From Microvirga vignae (GTDB taxonomy: Bacteria; Pseudomonadota; Alphaproteobacteria; Rhizobiales; Beijerinckiaceae), in assembly GCF_001017175.1 (NCBI RefSeq), contig NZ_LCYG01000051.1:293-48782 (forward strand): a stretch of 48,490 nt of DNA, read 5' to 3'. Positions 34,742-42,813 of this stretch are shown here, in pieces. Made by a program: the position numbers and the translations under genes. Below the pieces are notes generated by a model. That model searched no databases. It worked only from the letters and a program-made list of their open reading frames with translations, and was not told the DNA's origin. The number at the start of each line of letters is the position of its first letter. The stretch's first letter is position 1.

Positions 34742-35407
34742 ATGCTTCTCGCCCCAGAGCTTGTCGCCTGCACGGTGAGGGAGGTGCCCGATGAAGGGCC
34801 TGAACCTGGCTGGACACTGCTGCCTGACGATGAACTGGAACCGCTGACGGACCGCATCGATCGGGAGGCTGGTGCCGAACCCATATGGGTGTTCGCGTAG
34901 GGATCGTTGATCTGGAATCCAGGCTTTGAGGTCGCCGAGAAAGAGCGCGCCACAGCGTATGGTTGGCACCGGGCCTTCTCCCTCAGGATGGAGAGATGGC
35001 GGGCCGCGAGTGAGCAGCCAGGCTTGATGATGGCGCTTGAGCCCGGGGGAAGATGCGACGGTGTGAACCTTCGCTTGCCGGACGAGCATCGACGGGAAAG
35101 CCTTAGGATCCTCTTGCTCCGGGAGATCCATTACGGAGAGGTGGTCGATATGGTGCGCTGGCTGTGGGTCAGAACCCGGGCGGGCAGCCGGCGCGCACTG
35201 TCCTTCTGGGCAGATGTCAAAGGCGATCGATTAGTGAAGCGATTGCCGTTGCCTGAGGTAGCTTTCATGCTCGCGCGGGCTTGTGGGCCGGCTGGTTCAT
35301 GCGCCGAGTACCTCCACAACACTGTCGCCCACTTGGAAGCCGAAGGCATTCGAGATCGCAATCTGTGGCGGCTTCAGGCCCTCGTCGCAGAGGACCTTCG
35401 CCAATGA
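34742..35407 (+). pseudogene. ChaC-type gamma-glutamylcyclotransferase interrupted by one in-frame amber codon
   Basis: ChaC enzymes cleave glutathione to 5-oxoproline and Cys-Gly in the cytoplasm. From ATG 34742 the frame reads MLLAPELVACTVREVPDEGP to EPIWVFA, then TAG (34898-34900), then GSLIWNPGFEVAEKERATAY and on to NLWRLQALVAEDLRQ. The stop replaces the tyrosine of the family motif WVFAYGSLIWNPG; reading frame and sequence are otherwise intact (about 221 codons). LLLREIHYGEVVDM and EYLHNTVAHLEAEGIRDRNL are conserved blocks. Either a recent nonsense mutation or a base error; a downstream restart (TTG 34907) would lack the glycine-rich motif. Start codon uncertain. Confidence 0.8.
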
Positions 35408-35585
35408 CACTTCGGATAGTGGGCCAAGTTCACTTCACCGGATGGTCCGCACCGGGTCAAACGCTCACATGCCGGCCACTCAACGGACGTCATCTCTTAA
35501 GCGCTGAAGCGGACCACGCTCTTTCGTTCCGGTTTGGGCAGGAGCACCTCAGAGCACTCCTGCCGCGGTGCTATGAGCCGGCTTC

Positions 35586-36557
35586 TTAGCCGAGACCCAG
35601 TTCCTTAAGGATGGACGAGATGCGGCTCTGCTCCTCCTTGATGAACGTCGTGAACTGGGCAGACGGCATGTAGAGATCGACCCATTCCCGTTCCTGAAGG
35701 AGCTTCTTCCAGGACGCACTCTGCACCAGCTTGGCGACCGCCGCTTCGAGTGCCTGCTTGTCCTCGGCGCTGACACCGGGAGGAGCCATCAATCCGCGCC
35801 AGTTGACGAGAGTGGCATCGACGCCCTGTTCCCGGAAGGTGGGAATGTCGACGCCGGGAAGGCGCTCCGGCGACGAGATGCCAATCGGCCTGAGCTTGCC
35901 CGCCTTGAACTGACCGGCAACCTCGTTAAGACCACCGGTAGCGACGGTGATCTTGCCGTTCATCACCAGCGGCAGCATCTCGCCGCCGGTGCCCACGGGA
36001 ATGTAGTTCATCTTCTTCACATCACCGCCGGCAGCCTTGACGACCAATCCGCACAGGACGTGGTCGGGAGAGCCGTGCGCGAAGCCGCCCCAGGTGACTG
36101 ACCCCGGATCTTGCTTGAACTTGTTCACCAGGTCCGTGACGGTCTTGATGGGCGATTCAGCAGCAACGAACAGTGGCTGGTACTCGCCCTGGAGCCGCGC
36201 GAGGGGCGTAGTCTGTTCCAGCGTTACCGGGGACTTGTTGATGACGGGCGCACCCACGAGACCGAAACCGGCGATCATCAGCGAGGGGTCTCGATCCTTG
36301 GAGTTGATGAACTGGGCCAGCCCGATGGTGCCGCCGGCACCCGGCACGTTCTGGACCTGCACGCTGGTCGCGATTTTTTCGCTCATCAGGACCTCCTGCA
36401 CCGCGCGGGCGAGCTGATCGTATCCTCCCCCGGGACCGGCGGGAGCAATGATCTTGAGGCTCTTGAGCTGTTGCGCCCATGCTGGCAGCGCCGGCAGAAG
36501 ACCGGCTGTGGCGGCTGCAAGGAGGGCTTTGTTGAAGCTACGACGGTCTAAGGACAT
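35586..36557 (-). CDS. Bug/TctC-family tripartite tricarboxylate transporter substrate-binding protein
   Basis: 323 residues. The export signal begins DRRSFNKALLAAATAGLLPA, a twin-arginine-like start, and ends PAWAQ. The mature protein shows the TctC layout: KIIAPAGPGGGYDQLARAVQ, QNVPGAGGTIGLAQFI, then a C-terminal ERLPGVDIPTFREQGVDATL and NWRGLMAPPGVSAEDKQALE. Ligands are usually carboxylates. No tctA/tctB membrane genes are adjacent, so it may serve as an extracytoplasmic sensor protein for the divergent TctD/TctE-like system rather than a transporter subunit (inference). Confidence 0.9.
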   Translation of the reverse strand: MSLDRRSFNKALLAAATAGLLPALPAWAQQLKSLKIIAPAGPGGGYDQLARAVQEVLMSEKIATSVQVQNVPGAGGTIGLAQFINSKDRDPSLMIAGFGLVGAPVINKSPVTLEQTTPLARLQGEYQPLFVAAESPIKTVTDLVNKFKQDPGSVTWGGFAHGSPDHVLCGLVVKAAGGDVKKMNYIPVGTGGEMLPLVMNGKITVATGGLNEVAGQFKAGKLRPIGISSPERLPGVDIPTFREQGVDATLVNWRGLMAPPGVSAEDKQALEAAVAKLVQSASWKKLLQEREWVDLYMPSAQFTTFIKEEQSRISSILKELGLG

Positions 36558-36665
36558 TTCCTGTCTCCCACATACGTTCTCCTCGGCACGAGAAGAACCG
36601 CAATGTTATTGCTCTGGGGGCGTATAAGTTGTGGCCCGAGCTTACGGGGTACGTTAGGGTCGGAA

Positions 36666-36687
36666 CCTGTCATTCACCTGTCATCCA
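36666..36687. promoter_or_regulatory. Tandem 11-bp direct repeat, candidate response-regulator site
   Basis: CCTGTCATTCA and CCTGTCATCCA, adjacent, with 10 of 11 bases identical. OmpR-type regulators bind such one-turn direct repeats. It lies 14 bp before the response-regulator start in the divergent region, suggesting autoregulation and control of the tctC-like gene. Confidence 0.6.
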
Positions 36688-36701
36688 GAGTGACGGAAGG
36701 C

Positions 36702-37379
36702 ATGCGCATCTTTCTGGTTGAGGACACGCGGGACGTGGGCGAGGCGATTGTCGAGCACTTCGCCCGGATCGGCCATGTCGTGGACTGGGAGACCGACGGC
36801 GAGGCCGCAGCCAACACGCTCGACGAGACATTATATGATCTGATCATTCTTGACGTGATGCTGCCGGGCTGGAGCGGGTTTTCGATCCTGCAACGCCTTC
36901 GGACCTCCGGCAGCACGACCCCCGTCCTGATGCTCACCGCTCGGTCCGAGGTGGAGGACCGGGTGAGCGCCCTCGACATCGGTGCCGACGATTACCTAGT
37001 GAAGCCGTTCGACTTTCGTGAGCTGGAAGCGCGAGCTCGGGCTCTGCTGCGCCGCCGCCATGGCGAAGCCACGAACCTGCTCGAATGCGGCGACATCTGC
37101 ATCGACAGGTCGGCTCGTGCCGTTCGGGTGGGCCAGCGCGAAGTACACCTGACCCGCCGTGAAGTGACCCTGCTCGAAATCTTGGCCTCGCGTCCCGGCC
37201 GGGTCTTCAGCAAGGAGGATTTGCTGGACCAGGTCTTCGGCTTCGACGAGGAGGCTCCCTCATTCAACGCAGTCGAGCTTTACATCGGCCGTCTGCGCAA
37301 GAAACTGCAGGGAGCGAATGCCCAGATCGTGACGGTTCGGGGTTTCGGCTATCAGATGGTTCCGCATGGCGCGTCGTGA
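36702..37379 (+). CDS. OmpR/PhoB-type response regulator, TctD-like
   Basis: 225 residues from ATG 36702 (GGAAGG upstream; the frame begins earlier at 36603 without a site). The receiver domain has Asp51 as phospho-acceptor in YDLIILDVMLPGWSGF, with the TAR and K-P-F residues in MLTARSEVEDRV and YLVKPFDF. The C-terminal winged helix has VHLTRREVTLLEILASRPGR and NAVELYIGRLRKKL. It overlaps the sensor-kinase gene by 14 bp. The neighbouring Bug protein supports the TctD-like call. Confidence 0.92.
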   Translation: MRIFLVEDTRDVGEAIVEHFARIGHVVDWETDGEAAANTLDETLYDLIILDVMLPGWSGFSILQRLRTSGSTTPVLMLTARSEVEDRVSALDIGADDYLVKPFDFRELEARARALLRRRHGEATNLLECGDICIDRSARAVRVGQREVHLTRREVTLLEILASRPGRVFSKEDLLDQVFGFDEEAPSFNAVELYIGRLRKKLQGANAQIVTVRGFGYQMVPHGAS

Positions 37380-38748
37380 ACCATCCCTGTTCTCCCGCCT
37401 GATCGTACTCATCTCGCTGGTGCTACTGGCGGGTGCCGCCGCTTTGACGACGGCAGCCTGGTATTATGCCCGCGAGGCCGCGAATGACGCCTATGACCGT
37501 CTGCTGGTTGGCGCAGCGTACCAGATGGCAGAGGCCCTCAACGTGCAGGGCGGAACTCTGACGGTCGAACTGCCGGTGTCGGCTTTCGAGTTGCTGGCGA
37601 GTTCGGAGCGTGACCGGATCTTCTACAAGGTCGTCGATCCGGGTGGCCGCACCTTGACCGGGTATGCCGATCTGGTGACGCCTGAGAGCGATGCTCCTGC
37701 CATGGCAAGCCCGGCCGTCCTGGACGGCCGGTTCAAGGGGGTGGATGTTCGGATGACAAAGGTCGGCCGCTACTTCTCTGATCCTTCCGTCCAGGGACGT
37801 GTCGACGTGGTCGTGGCCCAGACCACAGAGGCGCGCACGGCTTTGGCCCGGGAGTTGACCTTGCGTGCGGTGGCGCTTGTCATAGCCATGAGCGCTCTGG
37901 CCCTCGGCGGAGCCGTTTTTGCGATCCGGTATGCACTCAGGCCTATCGGACGCGTTGGAGCCGTGCTCCGGGACCGGGACCCCCATGACGTGACGCTGAT
38001 CACCGTCAGCACACCCCGCGAGCTACGTCCGTTTGTTTCCGCGACGAATGAGTTCATCACCCGCCTGAAGAGCCGAATGGATCTGATGCAGCAGTTCATC
38101 GCTGATGCCGCACACCAGATCCGCACGCCCCTGACGGCATTGAAGGCTCAGCTTCAGCTTCTGTCGCGACAGCCCATGGAGCCCCAGGCGCTGCAGTACC
38201 TCACACGGGTGCAGGAGCGTGTTGACCAGCTGTCCCGCCTCGCAGGCCAGTTGCTCAGTCACGCCATGGTCAACCATCGTGCGGGAGCCGTACCGCTTGA
38301 GCCAGTGGATGTGGTCGAAATTGTTCGGCATGCGATCCGCGAGGCGGTGCCGGAAGCGCTTGACCGCGATGTCCTGACCTCCCTGGAGTTGCCGCCGGTT
38401 CCGGTGACGATTGCAGGTGATGCCATCAGCCTCAAGGAAGCGGTCAAGAACGTGGTCGACAATGCGATCCGCCATGGCGCTCCAACGCAGCTCACGCTTC
38501 GCGTGCGCCAGGAACTCAAGACGGTGGAAATCGAGGTCGAGGACGATGGCCCGGGCATTCCCCCTGAGCTGTGGCCTCAGGTGACCGAAAGGTTCGGCAC
38601 ACCTTCGCCAGACGGATCCGGGCTCGGGCTCTCCATTGCCGCGGACGTGCTCGCTGCCCATGGTGGAAGCCTGAGCTTCCGCCATGCGGACGAGAATGGC
38701 TTTGCCGTCATCATGAGCTTGCCTAGCGAGACTGGACCCAACTCATGA
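37366..38748 (+). CDS. Sensor histidine kinase, TctE-like
   Basis: 460 residues. Membrane helices at ~11-33 and ~165-188 flank a periplasmic sensor domain (2CSK_N-type). A HAMP-like region is followed by His250 in ADAAHQIRTPLTALKAQL, the N box VVDNAIRHG and the G boxes EDDGPGIPPELWPQ and DGSGLGLSIAADVLAAHGGS. All catalytic motifs are present. It overlaps the response regulator at its start, and the binding-protein gene at its stop (ATGA), so the three form one translationally coupled unit. Confidence 0.92.
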   Translation: MARREPSLFSRLIVLISLVLLAGAAALTTAAWYYAREAANDAYDRLLVGAAYQMAEALNVQGGTLTVELPVSAFELLASSERDRIFYKVVDPGGRTLTGYADLVTPESDAPAMASPAVLDGRFKGVDVRMTKVGRYFSDPSVQGRVDVVVAQTTEARTALARELTLRAVALVIAMSALALGGAVFAIRYALRPIGRVGAVLRDRDPHDVTLITVSTPRELRPFVSATNEFITRLKSRMDLMQQFIADAAHQIRTPLTALKAQLQLLSRQPMEPQALQYLTRVQERVDQLSRLAGQLLSHAMVNHRAGAVPLEPVDVVEIVRHAIREAVPEALDRDVLTSLELPPVPVTIAGDAISLKEAVKNVVDNAIRHGAPTQLTLRVRQELKTVEIEVEDDGPGIPPELWPQVTERFGTPSPDGSGLGLSIAADVLAAHGGSLSFRHADENGFAVIMSLPSETGPNS

Positions 38749-39857
38749 ATGGCCTGAAGTTCCCGCTGTGTCGGCCCACGTTGCTGTGCCTTTGTCTGCT
38801 CTGGGCTGTAGTCCAGCCTTCAGCAGGCTTTACACAGGGTAGCCCAACCCCGATGTTCCCTGCCCTGCAGACTGAGCAAGAGGTTCTGTCAATCCATGCT
38901 GCAACCGACCGCCCGGCCATGGAGCCGCTGATCCGTGATTTCCAACTCCTGAATCCCAATACCCGGGTTGAGTTCGTGGAATACGTCACGAACGATCTCT
39001 TTGCTGCGGCGAACAAGGCTTGTCAGGACGGCCGCCCCTTAGGTGATGTCCTTCTGTCCTCGGGCGTCGACCAGCTGGTGAAACTTGCCAACGACGGCTG
39101 CGCACGCAGTGTTGACTCGCCGGAAACCCAGACGGTGCCACGCTGGGCCAATTGGCGGGACGAAGTCTTCGGCTTTACCTTTGAGCCGGTCGTGTTCGTC
39201 TACAATCGTGAGAAGGTTCCTGTTGAGGATGTCCCGAAAACACACCTTGAGATTGCTGACCTTCTGCGATTGAAGCCTGAGACCTATCAGGGCCGCGTCG
39301 GCACCTACGATATTCGTCAGTCGGGCATCGGCTATCTGCTGGCGTTCAACGACTCGCAGCAGACGACCACCACGTATGGCCGGCTCCTCGAAAGCCTTGG
39401 GCGCGCCCAAGCCGTCGTGCGCTGCTGCACAGGTGAAATCCTTGATGAGATCGAGGCAGGTCGTCTCCTCATCGGCTACAACATGCTGGCGTCGTATGCC
39501 TATGCCCGCGTTCGCGCTGGAGCCAATCTCGGGCTGGTCATGCCCGCGGACTACACCCTTGTGCTCAGCCGGGGAGCGATGCTCCTTGCCGAGGCGAGCA
39601 ATGCCACCGCAGGTGCCCGCTTCATAAGTTATCTTCTATCGGCCCGCGGCCAAACGCTGGCACAGCGCGAGGCCTTCTTTTTCGGTTTTGCCGGAGAGGG
39701 GCCCACCGGCCTTGAAGGAGCAGCCTCTATCGTTCGGACAGGGATCGCCCGCCCGATCGCGATCAGTCCCGCCCTGCTTGCGGTTCAGGACGACGAAAGG
39801 CGCAGACGGTTCATCGCTGACTGGAGTCGCTCCCTCGTCGACATGGCGACCCGGTAG
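38745..39857 (+). CDS. Periplasmic solute-binding protein coupled to the two-component system (PgtC/AfuA-like)
   Basis: 370 residues. Signal peptide LLCLCLLWAVVQPSAGFTQG. The mature protein has the type-2 periplasmic fold of iron(III)/phosphoglycerate-type binding proteins: LSIHAATDRPAMEPLIRDFQ, NTRVEFVEYVTNDLFAAANK, EPVVFVYNREKVP, and ARFISYLLSARGQTLAQREA near the end. The start overlaps the kinase stop (ATGA). No permease or ATPase follows. Binding proteins encoded directly with a kinase and regulator often act as the sensory subunit (as PgtC with PgtB/PgtA). Ligand unknown. Confidence 0.85.
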   Translation: MNGLKFPLCRPTLLCLCLLWAVVQPSAGFTQGSPTPMFPALQTEQEVLSIHAATDRPAMEPLIRDFQLLNPNTRVEFVEYVTNDLFAAANKACQDGRPLGDVLLSSGVDQLVKLANDGCARSVDSPETQTVPRWANWRDEVFGFTFEPVVFVYNREKVPVEDVPKTHLEIADLLRLKPETYQGRVGTYDIRQSGIGYLLAFNDSQQTTTTYGRLLESLGRAQAVVRCCTGEILDEIEAGRLLIGYNMLASYAYARVRAGANLGLVMPADYTLVLSRGAMLLAEASNATAGARFISYLLSARGQTLAQREAFFFGFAGEGPTGLEGAASIVRTGIARPIAISPALLAVQDDERRRRFIADWSRSLVDMATR

Positions 39858-39934
39858 ACCACTGGCCTACTGCAACACATCGGGATCTTGCGCAAAGGCA
39901 ATGATGCGGGAGGTTGGCGTTAAGCCTTCGTGTG

Positions 39935-40402
39935 TTAGCCGTCAGCCTTGCGCGTGCCGCCGTGGAGTTGGCGATTGCCCCAACTCCGCAGCGCCCGTTG
40001 CGTGATGCTGGCGATCTTCCACCCGCCCTGGACTTTGCCGAACCGAAACTCGTAGGCCCCGCACGAGTGATAGAAGTCCTCGCCCTCCCCATTGAAGTCG
40101 CGGTCGAACCTCAGGATCAGGTAGTTACAGCGTCCCCTCACGCCATCCTCGTCCTTCGACAGCAGCAGGTTGGAGAAGCTGTGATGCTTGGCCAGGGTGT
40201 CGACCGCATCCCGCCGGCGTTGAACGAACTCGGTCCCGCTCATGGTGCTGGGCTGCTCGCGGCCTGACGAGGAATAGTCGATGAATACCTCGGGTGCGAG
40301 ACAGTTCTCCATGGCGCCCCAATCGCGCTCATCGAAGGCTAGGAAGAAACGGCAGAGGACATCGTTGATGGCAACGTGGTCGAGAGCGTCCAAGGCTTCC
40401 AT
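39935..40402 (-). CDS. SnoaL-like / NTF2-family protein
   Basis: 155 residues from ATG 40402 (GGAGG 9 nt upstream; in-frame ATG 40411 is too close to that site). MEALDALDHVAINDVLCRFF, LAFDERDWGAMENCLAPEVF, IDYSSSGREQPSTMSGTEFV and a final strand KVQGGWKIASITQRALRSWG define the SnoaL_4-type cone fold. The family includes ring-hydroxylating dioxygenase beta-like folds, dehydratases and isomerases, but the active site cannot be assigned. Cytoplasmic; convergent with the preceding binding-protein gene. Confidence 0.85.
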   Translation of the reverse strand: MEALDALDHVAINDVLCRFFLAFDERDWGAMENCLAPEVFIDYSSSGREQPSTMSGTEFVQRRRDAVDTLAKHHSFSNLLLSKDEDGVRGRCNYLILRFDRDFNGEGEDFYHSCGAYEFRFGKVQGGWKIASITQRALRSWGNRQLHGGTRKADG

Positions 40403-40520
40403 ACCGGTCATCCTCCGTGGCGAAACGAGAGTGGTCGATGCAGGCAGCATCGATGCAGGCCTAGGCTGCTATTGCCATGGAAAGCCGCCTGAGGAAAGTA
40501 GAGCCCGGAAAGTCAGCAAC

Positions 40521-40608
40521 GGGTCAAAGGCGGTCTTTGAGCGTGACCGTGTAAAGATCTGCTCACCGTGCGAATACGGACGTTCGTCCTACTTCCGGAA
40601 AGTGCCAG
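40521..40608. repeat. Dispersed repeat family B, copy 2
   Basis: 88 nt matching 17150-17237 with only scattered substitutions and no length change. Starts GGGTCAAAGGCGG and ends TTCCGGAAAGTGCCAG. Confidence 0.9.
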
Positions 40609-40621
40609 GAGGAGAAGTTAG

Positions 40622-40658
40622 GAGAAGTTTGCCCTTCAGGAACTCGGGCAAACTTCTC
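40622..40658. repeat. Perfect 13-bp inverted repeat (stem-loop)
   Basis: GAGAAGTTTGCCC (40622-40634), 11-nt spacer, GGGCAAACTTCTC (40646-40658). It is preceded by a short direct repeat GGAGAAGTT. No T-run follows, so it is not a simple terminator. Confidence 0.85.
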
Positions 40659-40719
40659 AAACCTTATCGAGAGCTGCTGAACAGGTTTTGGCAACGGTGC
40701 TCAGCGAGCGGCGGAGCCA

Positions 40720-40956
40720 TCAGCGATGAAACACCCAACCATTGAGTTGGCGGACAGGCTCCCCTGCAGTCGCATCGTCAGGGCGCTGGATATAACCGCT
40801 GGCGAGGAGATCGGCCTCCTGCATTCGCGCAGCAATCAAGGTTGTCCAGAAGCCGTAGCTCCTCTCGCTAGAGGGAAGAACCTTCTGTTGTTCGAGGTTA
40901 GCTGACTTGCGTCGAAGATTGGCCAGTGAATGGCCAAGTAAAGCAATGATCGTCAA
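40720..40956 (-). CDS. Small hypothetical protein
   Basis: 78 residues from a TTG start with AAGGAG about 9 nt upstream. MTIIALLGHSLANLRRKSAN, then SERSYGFWTTLIAARMQEAD and a C-terminal VRQLNGWVFHR. No domain recognised; mildly hydrophobic N-terminus, rest soluble-looking. Plausible but unproven. Confidence 0.35.
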   Translation of the reverse strand: MTIIALLGHSLANLRRKSANLEQQKVLPSSERSYGFWTTLIAARMQEADLLASGYIQRPDDATAGEPVRQLNGWVFHR

Positions 40957-41133
40957 GGAACGGACTCCTTACTGGAATTCTAAAGATCCTTGAGCGTTTC
41001 CTTTGCCCTATATGGCTATTTGCTCGGCAGTTCAAAACAGCCAAAGCTGCATGTTCGTCATGCAGCCATTACATAGAGGCGTGAACTTTTGGCAGGTCTC
41101 CCCATTCCAGTGCCATTTGCCATGTCCCGCGGT

Positions 41134-41151
41134 TGTGAATCGCCATTCACA
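41134..41151. promoter_or_regulatory. Palindrome between the small hypothetical gene and matB
   Basis: TGTGAAT-CGCC-ATTCACA, perfect 7-bp arms, 77 bp past the matB stop. It could be an operator or part of an element end. Function unknown. Confidence 0.5.
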
Positions 41152-41227
41152 GCGGAGCCAAAACAAGCCGGGGACCATAGACCTGAGGCTACGATCCCCT
41201 AAGCTCACGAATGCCTCGGGTAGGGAG

Positions 41228-42751
41228 TTATGAGGCCTTTGCCGTGTACAGATCGGCGAAGTGCTCGCGCAGCACGTTCTTCTGCACCTTGCCCATGGTG
41301 TTGCGCGGCAACTCATCGACGAAGACGACCCGCTTGGGCAGCTTGAACTTCGCCAGCCGGCCATCGAGCGCCGCCAGGATCGTCTTCTCGTCGACCCCTG
41401 CCTCCTTCGAGCGGACCACGACGGCCGTGACGCCCTCGCCGAAGTCCTTGTGCGGCAGGCCAATCACGGCGCTCTCGAAGACGCCCGGGATGGCATCGAT
41501 CTCGTCCTCGATCTCCTTCGGATACACGTTGAAGCCGCCGGTGATCACCAGATCCTTGCCGCGCCCGAGAATGTGCACGTAGCCGCGCTCGTCGATCTTG
41601 CCGAGATCGCCGGTGATGAAGAAGCCGTCCGAACGGAACTCGGAGGCGGTCTTCTCCGGCATGCGCCAGTAGCCCTTGAACACGTTCGGGCCCTTCACCT
41701 CGATCAGGCCGATCTCGTCGCGTGCCAGTTCCTCGCCCGTCTCCGGATTGGTGATCCGCACCGACACTCCCGGCAGCGGCAGACCGACGGCACCCGGTAC
41801 CCTGTCCCCATCATACGGGTTCGAGGTGTTCATGTTCGTCTCGGTCATGCCGTAGCGCTCGAGAATGGCGTGCCCGGTGCGGGCACTCCACTCGCGGTGG
41901 GTTTCGGCCAGCAGCGGCGCGGAGCCCGACACGAACAGGCGCATGCCGGAGGTCGCCTCCCTGGTCAGGCCCGGATGCTGCAGCAGACGGACATAGAAGG
42001 TGGGCACTCCCATCAGGGCGGTGGCGCGGGGCATCAGCCCGAGGATCTCGTCGGCGTCGAACTTCGATAGAAAGATCATCGACGCGCCGGAGAACAGGGT
42101 CACGTTGCTCGCCACGAAGAGCCCATGGGTGTGATAGATCGGCAGGGCATGGATCAGCACGTCGTCCGCCGTGAAGCGCCACACCTCCTTCAGCGTCAGG
42201 GCATTGGACACGAGATTGTCATGCGTCAGCATGGCGCCCTTCGAGCGGCCGGTTGTGCCGGAGGTGTAGAGGATTGCGGCAAGGTCATCGCCTGCACTCT
42301 GCACCGTCTCGAATATCTCGGAGGCATCGTCTGCAGCCTCCAAGAGGGAGCCCTGCCCTTTGGCGTCGAGCGTTTCGACCGCCGCTCCCACCTTCGCAGC
42401 AAGCGGCTCGATCCCTTCGCGTTTGCTCGGATCGCAGACGACCAACGCGGGTTCGGCATCGCCGATGAAATACTCCAGCTCGGCAAGCGTGTAGGCCGTG
42501 TTGAGAGGAAGATAAACGGCGCCGGCCCGAACGGTCGCAAGGTACAGCACCAGCGCCGGAACTGATTTCTCGACCTGGACGGCGACACGGTCGCCGGGCT
42601 TGACCCCGCGAGCGGCGAGCACGTTGGCCAGCCGGCCCGCCAGCGCGATCAGGTCGGCATAGCTGACCGTCTCACCGGCCGGTGTCGTGATGGCGGTCTT
42701 GGGGAGATCGGCGATCGAGCGTTCGAGCCGCTCGAACAGGTTCGCATTCAT
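41228..42751 (-). CDS. matB: Malonyl-CoA synthetase MatB
   Basis: 507 residues from ATG 42751 (about the 504 of rhizobial MatB; GGAGC upstream). The frame is open to ATG 42817, which overlaps the matA stop as ATGA and would give 529 residues; either start is possible. It makes malonyl-CoA from malonate, ATP and CoA. Adenylate-forming motifs: ILYTSGTTGRSKGAML (P-loop-like), RYGMTETNMNTSNPYDGDRV, FFITGDLGKIDERGYVHILG and the catalytic lysine in PRNTMGKVQKNVLREHF. Last gene of the matC-matA-matB operon. Confidence 0.93.
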   Translation of the reverse strand: MNANLFERLERSIADLPKTAITTPAGETVSYADLIALAGRLANVLAARGVKPGDRVAVQVEKSVPALVLYLATVRAGAVYLPLNTAYTLAELEYFIGDAEPALVVCDPSKREGIEPLAAKVGAAVETLDAKGQGSLLEAADDASEIFETVQSAGDDLAAILYTSGTTGRSKGAMLTHDNLVSNALTLKEVWRFTADDVLIHALPIYHTHGLFVASNVTLFSGASMIFLSKFDADEILGLMPRATALMGVPTFYVRLLQHPGLTREATSGMRLFVSGSAPLLAETHREWSARTGHAILERYGMTETNMNTSNPYDGDRVPGAVGLPLPGVSVRITNPETGEELARDEIGLIEVKGPNVFKGYWRMPEKTASEFRSDGFFITGDLGKIDERGYVHILGRGKDLVITGGFNVYPKEIEDEIDAIPGVFESAVIGLPHKDFGEGVTAVVVRSKEAGVDEKTILAALDGRLAKFKLPKRVVFVDELPRNTMGKVQKNVLREHFADLYTAKAS

Positions 42752-42813
42752 GGCATGAGCTCCGAAACGCGGGTCGACAACGGACCCGGCAAAGGGATCG
42801 TGGGATGTTGCGG

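Larger units (their letters stand above)
40403..40719. other. Intergenic region with repeat B and a long hairpin
   Basis: About 320 bp. It contains repeat family B copy 2 and, 14 bp after it, a 13-bp perfect inverted repeat. No gene. Confidence 0.5.

Noticed and set aside
40622..40658. Hairpin as an intrinsic terminator
   Set aside because: No T-run on either strand and no gene ends into it.
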